The notes under the pieces: model-generated
Told to the model about the DNA's origin: nothing
The model's input: only the letters and a program-made list of their open reading frames with translations
Database searches by the model: none
Position numbers and translations under genes: made by a program
Source: Ancylostoma caninum
Lineage: Eukaryota > Nematoda > Chromadorea > Rhabditida > Ancylostomatidae
DNA length: 64,000 nucleotides
Reading direction: 5' to 3'
NCBI GenBank assembly: GCA_037903475.1
Contig: JBAJFG010000019.1
Span: 4,029,001-4,093,000, forward strand
Part shown: positions 48,446 to 58,400 of the stretch, piece by piece
Layout of the letters: each line of letters starts with the position of its first letter
How positions within the stretch are numbered: the stretch's first letter is position 1

Positions 48446-49414
48446 GGTGAATAGCTCCGTCCTCTACCTTTTCTTTAACAGTCTAAACGCTTCATATCAT
48501 AAATAGAGAAAACGTTAACATCACATATAATAAATGATTTATTCATTTTACCATTATCTTAGTACAAACAAAGCAAATATAGCTTCAAATGACAGGAGTC
48601 TACGTGACAACGTCTATACAGCTTGAAATAATATCAGACAAGAATGAACGAATAAGTAGAAGGAGGTGTACAATACATCAGTGCGTGGCGTCACGAGTAT
48701 TGTACATATCCTCTATATATCGATGTTCATATATACACCCTTCTTGCCGCCTGCACTGCCTGCTTTATTAGGTGTCGCATAGATCATTCGTATCTCTGAA
48801 AATCTAAGCACTCCTTAATAACAGTGGCGTTGGGAGCTACAGAAACGAACTCACTGTAAAAGGTTATGAACTTCAAAGCCTTCTTCTCTGTCACCCATAG
48901 ATGCAACCGAAGTGCGTGTTCCCTTCAAAAGTATAATATGTGGCATCTATTGCTGTTCACTAGATGAATTGGTAAAAATGACAGGTAAGCTAAGAATTAT
49001 AAAGAAGTAACCAACTGACGATGTGCTCTTTCTGAACTTCTCGGCCTCACTCTACCATTGCTTGATTCGGCTGCTCAGCTTGTGAAGCGGCGCCAGACGC
49101 AACTTTTTCTGTCACTTCGCCTTCTCCGACAATGGTCTGAGGTCTGAGGGGCAGTAACGCACTTCAAGCGACCCTAAATTTTGAAAAATGTAAAACAAGA
49201 GCATTCCTCTATGTATACGAAAACGCGAGACGATTGAAAACCAAAGCGTGTGTGACTTCACCCCACACCAAGACACTCAAAACAAACGAAAAATAGGTAG
49301 AAAAATAGGTAGAATAGACACGACGTTCAGTCAGCACTGGGTTCGCGGCAATTTGAATTCAAATGAATAAAATACTGTAATATTTCGTCGCGGTTGTTTC
49401 ACAGTCCACGCCAA

Positions 49415-49556
49415 AATTAAGGCGCGCGGATGGTCCGTGTTCAGAATGGGTCCGCGGCTGGTCCGCTGCGAAGCTTCGCCCACGTTTTGGGTCCGCGGCC
49501 CGTCCGCAACCAAGGGTTTGGCACGCGGATCGTCCGCTGAAAGTGCCTGAGTAAAG
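49415..49556. repeat. GC-rich inverted repeat, right block
   Basis: The reverse-oriented partner of 48271-48445, with GGTCCGCGGCTGGTCCGC and GGTCCGCGGCCCGTCCGC and the shared edge TCCGCTGAAAGTGCCTGAGT. The pair may be the two ends of one element of about 1.3 kb. Confidence 0.65.
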
Positions 49557-50187
49557 AAAGTGTGCATTTATGCGTATGCGCATGGGCGGTTAGCACGGCA
49601 TTTTCCGACTATCGTAAGATATATTTCACATGAGTCACATCCAGACATCGGCAGGAACTTGACTCAAGCAAACGGGACTTCGTATGTAGAATTAAAGATG
49701 AAGTGAACAAAGGAGACTTCGTAGCTGGGACTTGGACATTGTTCGGAAAACAGCGCCCTCCTTTGCAGATAAAGAAGGCAGATTGAACCAAGGAATTCTT
49801 CATCCATGAGTTCTACCAATTCTGACTGAAATAAGAGCAGAATCGAAATTTTTCAAAAGTATACTTGAAAGTATCTAGCTGTCCCCAAGGCATCGTTTGT
49901 ACTAGGCGGATCCTGCTCAAATCTTGTAACAAGAGTGCACGTAATACGCGTTCTCCAATTCTCAAAGGAAATTGGAGCTAATTTTCTTTGGCAGCAGTTT
50001 ATGGGATTATCATGCGAAACTCATGCAGACAGCACCGCTTCCAGCGCTTATAAAATAACAGATTTTGCACGGATCCTTGGAAGCAGGCGTATATAGTTGC
50101 ATCTGGCAATGTTCTATCCAAATCGGGAAAAGAATTGGATTCAATTGATTTTGGTAGGAGTTATAGGTGAAGAAGTACCTTGTAGTA

Positions 50188-50605
50188 TCTAGTATCTGAT
50201 CTAGGATTAGAAGACTTTTCGCCACACTGTATGTAATCCGTAATTTCGATTGACTAATTTAACATTCCAACTGCCCGACTACTTAGAACGTTGGAGTGAT
50301 ACATAATTCGAACACTCGGACACTCGGTTACCCACTCACGAGCAGTGATTCGAGCACAAACTTCAAATTGCAGACTGCTGATCTATTAGGTTGGGTATAA
50401 GTTCGTGCGGTTTTTTTTCAATTTGTTTTTTTTTTTCATGGTGAATTGAACTTCGTTTAATTTGCCGCCAGGGCCCATTTTCTTGATGTGCTCTTTACAG
50501 TTAACACAACCGCGTTCCTTAATTCTCGCTTCAGCTTATTTTCTAAAACATGGACTATGACCCTCCAAGTCGACAAAATTGGATCTCCCTGCAATCGACT
50601 ACCGT
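50188..50605 (+). repeat. Left arm of a large inverted duplication containing a mariner end
   Basis: This block matches 54700-55122 in reverse orientation. Shared sequences include AGTATCTGATCTAGGATTAG at the outer edge, a mariner end TTAGGTTGGGTATAAGTTCG starting at 50396 after TA, and CTTCAGCTTATTTTCTAAAA within. Because sequence outside the mariner end is also inverted, this is a duplicated locus and not one element's two ends. The arm resumes at 51722-51830 after inserted elements. Confidence 0.85.
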
Positions 50606-50645
50606 CCCACCTCAATCGTGGATCAAATGTGGCCCAAGTGGCTAG

Positions 50646-50914
50646 CAGTAGCGGACGCAGAAAGTGGGCGTGAGGGGGAGGGGGGAAAGTGGGGTCTCCG
50701 CCGTTTTGGGGACTCAGACGGAAAATAAAATTAATGAAAACATTAATTATAATAATAAATAATTAATAAAAATTGTATTAAAAATAATACTAAAAATAAA
50801 CAATTAAAAATGTACTAATTCAGGATTTCTATTTGTATTGTAAAGTAATTTCGAAAATTTGCCGACCCATTTTCGGGGGGGGGGGGGGCGCCCCCCTCCC
50901 TGCGTCCGCCACTG
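50646..50914. mobile_element. hAT-type short element with 8-bp target duplication
   Basis: The ends CAGTAGCGGACGCAG and CTGCGTCCGCCACTG are inverted repeats (one mismatch), flanked by an exact 8-base duplication GTGGCTAG (50638-50645 and 50915-50922). An 8-bp duplication and CAG...CTG ends are hAT hallmarks. The 269-bp interior includes G-rich tracts (a run of about 14 G at 50875-50888) and AT-rich sequence, with no coding capacity. It sits in the insertion that splits the left arm of the inverted duplication. Confidence 0.92.
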
Positions 50915-51059
50915 GTGGCTAGGGATATCAATGACGTCTGATGAGAAACCTTTACTGTTGGAAGGAGAGCACAGAAGTGGCATACTCGCTTTAGATTCTG
51001 GCTTTAAAGTTGCTTCTTGTTTTGGACGCCCAATTCGTGGGACATCGAGACGATTATAG

Positions 51060-51290
51060 TCTGTCCGAAACGACGAGTCTCCCCACGCACGCGGGGATCG
51101 AGAAGCTGCCACGTTTGCCAGCGCTCAACGTCATCATCCCTGATCTGCGTATCACGTTTCATCGTTATCTTCATGGTACTGACCAATGATTTGGCTGTGA
51201 CGTGGACGACGTGGCAGCCAACAGCATCCGTCCCAGCCGTGCCGCCTCTCGATCTCCGCGTGCGTGGGCGGACTCGTCGTTTCGGACAGA
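51060..51290. mobile_element. 231-bp palindromic element (TCTGTCCGAAACG ends)
   Basis: The ends TCTGTCCGAAACGACGAGTC and GACTCGTCGTTTCGGACAGA are exact inverted repeats. Further pairing follows through CCCACGCACGCGGGGATCGAG and its partner. TTATA lies beside both ends and may be part of a target duplication. No coding capacity. Confidence 0.85.
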
Positions 51291-51330
51291 TTATATCCGC
51301 TAAAGTTGCTTCAAATGTAAGAAGAAGTCA

Positions 51331-51640
51331 GAGTATCTCCAGACTTCGCCAGCAATCGTGGCGATCGCCATATGGATAAAATGAATGAGGAGACCCCAGA
51401 AGTAAGAGCGATGATAATAAGTGGGGTGTGGCGATCGATAGGCATCGTTTCCGCTATTGCTATCATTCACATCGCCAGTTCGTTTTGAGCACATCTTCGA
51501 AGTACGGGCGATGAGCTCCGTTTGGCAGCGATCCATGGCGATGTAACGTGCAATCAATACGTATCATTTCTACGATCCTTATCTCTTACATCGCCTGTTC
51601 ATTTCTATTCATTTTGAACTGGCGAAGTCTGGGGATACTC
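51331..51640 (+). mobile_element. GAGTATC-ended short DNA element, copy 2
   Basis: Ends GAGTATCTCCAGACTTCGCC and GGCGAAGTCTGGGGATACTC, flanked by a 3-base duplication TCA (51328-51330 and 51641-51643). The interior matches copies at 32951 and 56209. 310 bp, non-coding. Confidence 0.9.
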
Positions 51641-52139
51641 TCATTACTGATGCTAACTCTTAACAATATGTAAGTCTAGCTAACGTATTCCGTGCAAAAC
51701 CCTGAAGTGCTCTATATGAGGTGATCGTCCACATTGGGTATGCTCGATTTCTGTGTACGAATTTCACCAAAGCGACAAGCATGAAACTCGAATGTGGAGG
51801 ATTTTCACCAATGCCGACTCCACAGCGCGTAGTCACGCCGCCTAACGCCGGACTTCCAGACTTCTCCTAATGCTCGCTTCGCTCGCACTTCATTGTGTTC
51901 GTCTTGGAGGACTAATAACTTTGCCATATTTTCCCCCAAGGAAGATTAAGCCCACTCCTCAGAGAAAATTTTCTCTCGCTTGATGAGAATGGCTAAATCT
52001 AGCCATTATAACCGATTCAACATGGTATGACCACACGAAATAGTCCATTCCTTGTGTCTGCTTTGGTTGATCAGATGATAAGAGTACTCCGAACATATGA
52101 AAGAGGAGGGTGCGGTGTGCCTAGACAGAATGGGATGAC

Positions 52140-53515
52140 TATAAAGAACGTTCACACGCATTCTGTTTTATAAGGCTTTTCCGAATTCAGATTACCCAAA
52201 TTCGTTGCCATCTTATGACAAACGACTTAGTTGTCTTAAAGGCAGCAGGAGCTGAAATTCTCGACTCTGAGTTGAGCTGCGGGTGGTGAAGTACAGACTC
52301 GGCACATCATAAATGTGAAACGAACACAGGCAAACATGGCTTACCTGCAGAGAAAATGGAACATTCGTCGCGAACACGCCTGGCCGTGTTCATGCGCGGA
52401 CGAGTTTTCCCCGGCGCGAAAGCCATTGCGGAGCGTGGTTTTGGCCGAGTCCCGCCATGAAACCCTGTGAATTGAATGCATTTCGTTTTCCCTTTGCGCC
52501 AAACCACGCACCGCAATGGCTTTTGCGCCGGGGAAAACTCGTTCGCGCGCGAACACGGCCGGGCGTGTTCGCGACGAATGTTCCATTTTCTCTGCAGGTA
52601 AGCCATCATCGTCTGTGTTCGTTTCACATTTATGATGTGCTGAGTCTGTACTTCATCACCCACAGCTCAGCTCGGAGTCGAGGATTTCAGCTCCTGCTGC
52701 CTTTAAGTTGCGCAGCTTAAAGAATAGAAGGCTGATCAGTGACATCAGCTTTGCTTTTCGTGTAATACGACTTGAAGTTAAACTCAAAGCCAGCAAATAT
52801 TGGGTTTTTAGACCTAGTGGCGGGAGGATAGGTAGCTTCCTCTTCCGTCATAGGATGAAAGGCCCGAAATGTTCTTCCTACTTCGCTAATTCATTCTTTC
52901 CTAGGACCTCGAAATGGCTAGAAACTCTACCTACTGAATTACTGCGGTCAAGGACTGGTACAGTGTTTACTAGAGCCCTGCTGAAGATGGATATTCAGGA
53001 TATGCCTCAGGATATGTTACAAGATACATAATCTTTCACTGCAACACCCAGATGCATATCTATCTTGCACTCATTTCGGTTTTTTTAGCAACGTGGATAC
53101 CTGATTCCGCTACTAGCCCTACATTAGAAATTCTGGTTTTTCCTTGTTTCTCAAGATGTGGCGGATAGTCGTTCAAGGAGAACGAAGGCTGGTGAACCCT
53201 CCTCCTTGAGGTCCCCCCATTCCGTTCGCCCAGGGTCCCGGCTGAATTCGTTCTTCACGGGTTAAGTTGGCAGTCCAAGCCCTGGTAGTAGTAGTCCATC
53301 AACTGCGTTCAGGATATAGGAACAGGATCTCGGAGTGGACTTCTTCACCTCCCGGAGAAAGAGAACGGCCTATTGACCCGTCACGGATTGGAACAAGTCT
53401 TCACTGTATTACAAGGGTAGATGCGGATGAAGTTATTCCACCTAAGTTTCAGTGTTATGTTTTTTTTTCGGTGCACCCTGAGTGTATGAATAAATAAATA
53501 AATAAATGAATAAAT
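52140..53515 (+). mobile_element. CR1-like retrotransposon 3' fragment, split by a short element
   Basis: The frame reads RTFTRILFYKAFPNSDYPNS and LPSYDKRLSCL, is interrupted at TTAA by the element 52240-52702, and resumes with LKLRSLKNRRLISDISFAFR, then KASKYWVFRPSGGRIGSF to a stop at 53029-53031. It ends in a (TAAA)n-rich tail at about 53490-53515. This is the same family as the copy at 8364-11704, showing TGG where that copy has TAG. The 5' part is absent. Confidence 0.88.
52240..52702. mobile_element. TTAA-flanked palindromic element, copy 2
   Basis: A 463-bp palindrome with ends AGGCAGCAGG and CCTGCTGCCT, flanked by TTAA (52236-52239 and 52703-52706). Removing the element and one TTAA restores the CR1 reading frame exactly. 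That proves both the boundaries and a 4-base TTAA duplication, as used by piggyBac-type transposases. Confidence 0.93.
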
Positions 53516-53670
53516 AAATAAATAAAGTGAGCACAACGCGGAATGGCACACGATGGCGAGAGAATCATGGATGTTACGTTGCTCGCTGCTGAACTCTAGA
53601 ATTTGCGCTACTATGAGTTGTTAGGCCCTAGCAACACAATCGAGGTCTATCTCATAGCAGTTTCGATGCA

Positions 53671-53910
53671 CTCTTATCACAACGGACCCATCTTTAGGAG
53701 TATCCCCACTTTTGGACACCGATGCACCCTTATCACACGGTGGGACTCATCTCCAAGCGTTTGCACACTTTCGGGAGCCGGCGCACACTTATCACTGTAG
53801 TGGACCCGTCTCCCGACTTCTGAGCTCCGGCGCACCCTTATCACAGCGGTGGACCCGTATCCCCCACTTCTGGGCGCCGGCGTACCCTTATCACAGCAGT
53901 GGACCCGCAA
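53671..53910. repeat. Minisatellite, about 50-57 bp unit
   Basis: About 4.4 copies of a unit built from CTTATCACAGCGGTGGACCC, a CCCACTTCTGGG-like middle and GCCGGCGCACC. The copies are diverged. It lies just left of the (AC)n tract. Confidence 0.8.
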
Positions 53911-53993
53911 TGAGTCTGCCAACAACATCGCGGTATGATTGGAATAGAATAAGCGCCCTACTATCCCTTCAAAACAGGATGAACGAATTTCGT

Positions 53994-54224
<231 letters not shown>

Positions 54225-54639
54225 AGAGAGACTAAGCCCGTTATTATAAGTCATGAAGTTCCCTATTCATTCCATGAACTGTGATCTAAGAGTTGCGGTT
54301 GCGGGCTACAAATTGAGTGCTCTCAAACAATGCAATTTTTCGTGGACAAGGAGCTGAGAAGCTGCCCGGTCCCTGTCAGCACTAATAAAAGAGGGAAGGA
54401 ACTTTGCAAATAAATCGGTGGGGTTGACATTGTTTATAGAAAGTGGTGGTTTCCTTGCCCATGAAAAACCGCACGAAATTATTCCCCAACCCAATACCAC
54501 CTTGTCATCTTGTCGAGGAGCAAAAGCTTGTGGTAAAAGACCATCTCTGTTAACTGGATAAGGCAAACGAACAATGACTGCGCCACACCTGTGAGGTCGG
54601 GAGTGGTGAAAATCCTTCACATTCGGGTATCATGCTTGT

Positions 54640-55122
54640 CGCTTTGGTGAGATTTGTGCACAGAAATCGAGCATACCCAATGCGGACGATCACCGGTAGT
54701 CAACTGCGGGGAGGGCCAATTTTGTCGACTTGGAGGGTCATAGTCCATGTTTTAGGAAATAAGCTGAAGCGAGAATTAAGAAACGCGGTTGTGTTAACTG
54801 TAAAGAGCACATCAAGAGTCACAAAATGGGCCGTGGCGGCAAATTAAACGAAGTTCAATTCACCATGAAAAAAAAAAACAAAATGAAAAAAAAAACCGCA
54901 CGAACTTATACCCAACCTAATAGACCAGCAGTCTGCAATTTAATGTTTGTGCTCGAATCATTGCTCGTGAATGGGTAACCGAGTGTCCGAGTGTTCGAAT
55001 TATTTTATCACTCCAACGTTCTAAGTAGTCGGGCAGTTGGAATGTTAAATTAGTCAATCGAAATTACGGATCACATACAGTGGGGCGAAAAGTCTTCTAA
55101 TCCTAGATCAGATACTATTCTT
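54640..55122 (-). repeat. Right arm of the large inverted duplication
   Basis: Reverse-oriented match to 50188-50605 and 51722-51830. It includes the mariner end finishing at 54920 before TA, and the outer flank up to CTAATCCTAGATCAGATACT. A second, related mariner-like end (AAAACCGCACGAAATTATTC, about 54463) lies 430 bases further in, suggesting nested mariner insertions. Confidence 0.82.
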
Positions 55123-55419
55123 GGCTTTATCACCGTTATCGTGAAGGGTTGTACAAACACCTGCCATGGGTAGCCTCATTGGCTTCTCTGAAGCGAACAA
55201 GTGCGGTCTCGCTGATTTACCGTAATTCATTCAGTAAGACGCTTTGCTAAGGTCTTCGATGTCTGTTTTGTAGCTGTTCGGCGTTTCGCTTGCCGTTACC
55301 AGTTTTGCACCATGGGAATATAGCAGAAAATCTTCCGACGCTTCTTTCAGCATTTTTTAAAATTTCAACTGTTGTTCTTCCCAAGTGTTAAATTTCAGCA
55401 TTTGGAGCTTATTATTCAG

Positions 55420-58400
55420 ATGGCTGAAGGCGGCTCCAGTTCTGTGGCGAGTGCGATCAGGGCACGTTATAAGGTAACTAACAATCGGGGGAACAGATAT
55501 TAGCTCTGGCATCATTCACGCTTACACGTCGAATCTTTAAAGGCAGATTCAGCCCATCTTCCTGTAACATTAGCTTTTGGACCAGCTTCATGCGCTGATT
55601 CCACTGATGTACTTGATATGCTCCGACATTCACATTAAAACATTCGTCGAGAGCCTAACCGGATGCGCTCTGTACCAGAAGTCCGAGTCTAATGAATGTA
55701 ACAAAAGGGCAAATTGTACTAGAGTGCGTACGTCAGACGCACGCATCCATTGCGAAGGATTTTCCATGAAGATCGGTCAACGCGGTGTGTGCATCCTCAA
55801 TGAATAGAACGTGCAGCCACAGCGAGCTGCGTCATCGATGCCACTCGCCCTATCCTTCACCATAAGGATAATTTATACTAGCTGCGTGCGTCAGTCGCGC
55901 ATCAGTCATTTACATGGGATTTTCCATGAAGACCGGTCAACACGGCATGTAGATCCTCAATGAAAAGAACGCGCGGCTACCGCGAGGTCGTAAACGCGTG
56001 CGTCTGAGCTGCGACTGCGATGCGACTGCTATGCGACTGTGCCCTATTCTTCATCATATAGACGCACGCGCGTCAGTCGCGCGCATCCAGTATAAATTGC
56101 CCTATAGGCGGTATTTATGGCTGATGCGCGTCAAATTTGACGCGACGGCCCCGAATTTTGCGAAGTAATGGCGATGTCTCGATGCGGCGAAGATCGAAAC
56201 GCAGCTTTGAGTATCCCCAGACTTCGCCAGTTCAAAATGAATAGAAATGAACCGGCGATATGAGAGATAAGGATCGTGGAAATAATACGTATCGATTGCA
56301 CGTTACTTCGCCATGGATCGCTGCCAAACGGAGCTCATCGCCCGTACTCTCGAAGATGTGCCCGAAATGAACTGGCGATGTGAATGATAGCAGTAGTGGA
56401 AACGATGCCTATCGATCGCCACGCCCAATTTATTATCATCGCTCTTACGTCTGGGGTCTCCTCATTCACTTTATCCATGTGGCGATCGCCGGCGGTCGTG
56501 GCGATCGCGACGACAGCCGGCTGTCGTGGCGATCGCCACGATTGCTGGCGAAGTCTGGGGATACTCTTTGTTCGAGCGGCCAAAACTAGGAACATTCGAT
56601 TCCTGCCAAGAATTCTCTTCTCTTCTCCGTTCTGCATTGTATGTCGCCGCGTCAATTTTGAAGCGCATCAACCATAAATAAGGCCATATAGACGTACGCG
56701 CGTCAAACGCACGCATCTAGTGTAAATTGCCCTAAACGATGGACATCGTTTCCGTTATCGCTATCTCTAATGTGGATAGTTCATTTTGGCCGCTGAGAAA
56801 TACAAGGGCAATTCATACTAGATACGTGCGACTGACGCGCGTGCGTCTTTATGATGAAGAATAGGGCCCAGTCGCATAGCAGTCGCATCGCAGTCGCAGC
56901 TCAGACGCACGCGTTTACGGCCTCGCGGCGGTCGCGCGTTCTTTTCATTAAGGATGTACATGCCGTGTTGACCGGTCTTCGTGGAAAATCACTTGCAAAT
57001 GGATGCTTGCGACTGATGCGCGACTGACGCACGCAGCTAGTATAAATTACCCTATGGACGATGAGAAGCGATGTGCTCCATTTGGAAGCAGTCCACGGCG
57101 ATGTAGCGTGGCAGCCGATATGGTCATTTTAACTCTCTTTCGAATGACAAAGTCTGAGAATACTCTTAGTTCCTTCCGTTGCAAGAAGAACACCACCGCC
57201 TCTATTTTGTTGCTCTCCAGAAATGTCGAAATGCAGCCATGTAAAGTCGCATGAATGCACTTAGCGGTCGCAGAGTTGCTCTTCTGGGAGAAAACTCGGA
57301 TAAAGCCGCAGTAAGGAAACGCGTACCCGATATGTGCGTGCGCTGAGGTTGCGAATATATGAAGATAGTCCAAGACGCATTGCGGACGCAGCCCAGGTGC
57401 AAGTGGAGCGCATCCGCTTGCAACGTGGAGAAGACAGAGATGTTCTGATGATTGCTGTACATGCCACACGGAGAACTTTCAACGAAAGTAGGAATTTTAT
57501 GAGAAATCTTCCGCAAATGAGTGCGTGCGGCTGACGCGCGACGAACGCATGCGTCCAGTACAAGCTGACCGATACTAGGTGCGCCAGTCGCATTATGTAG
57601 TCACATGCGCGATGACGACATGCATCTGAAGCAGTTTATGCTAGAAGCGTGCTTCAATCTCGCTCCAAACCATGCCAATATGACTTCACTTTTCTTGTGG
57701 TCTTGAGTTTCCCCGTTATTCTTCAACATCCCAAACACTGATGAGCAGTTTTGCTCTGAATCCTGAGTTCCTGAAAAGCCTACATGCGAAGTTTCAGACG
57801 CTCCGCCCGGCAATACCCTTTCAAGGAGAAGAGATAGTCCTGGCGCGTCACGCAGAGACGATAGCAGAGGTGTTCCCGAACTGGGTGGAACGCTGCAAGC
57901 TTGACGGAGGCGGAGGCCTTTACCATCCGTTCGACTTGGTTAGACCTCAAATAATCAACTCCTCCTTCCCCTTGATCATGAGTTTGCTTGCGAAATAGTT
58001 TGTTTCTTGATTTCAAATACCTTGAATTTTTCCTATCGTAATCAGTTCTATGTTACAGAATGTGCCGGTACGTATGCCCAAACGGCTGAACATGATTCAA
58101 GCGTACCAGAGCGATCCTCCTCTAAGTGAGGTAAACTTTCTCTGAGCAGTAATTTTCTAATTTGAACTAACGAACTGGTAAACAAATAATGGAAATCGGA
58201 GGCTCTGGTCATTACCTCCTTGTTATTCAATTCTGCTGCAAAACTGCTTCTTCATTTGTGAAAATATATGGCATTTATTCGCGGATACCTGGCTCGTCTG
58301 GCATCCTTCCCACCGTTTCTGCGCCCATCTCATTAGAAGGCCATATCGAAGAGGCTCGAAGCATCGGTACTGTTTCTGTCTAGAGTTTCTTGAGCACGTA

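Larger units (their letters stand above)
48093..50187. other. Upstream of cyclin L; GC-rich inverted repeat pair, no gene called
   Basis: This should contain the cyclin L promoter. It holds two GC-rich blocks in inverted orientation (48271-48445 and 49415-49556). No gene with family similarity is found. Confidence 0.4.

Noticed and set aside
49047..49163. Short minus-strand frame ending in a plausible C-terminus (QAEQPNQAMVE)
   Set aside because: The only good acceptor upstream (TTTAG near 49173) leads into a stop, and no connecting exon was found.
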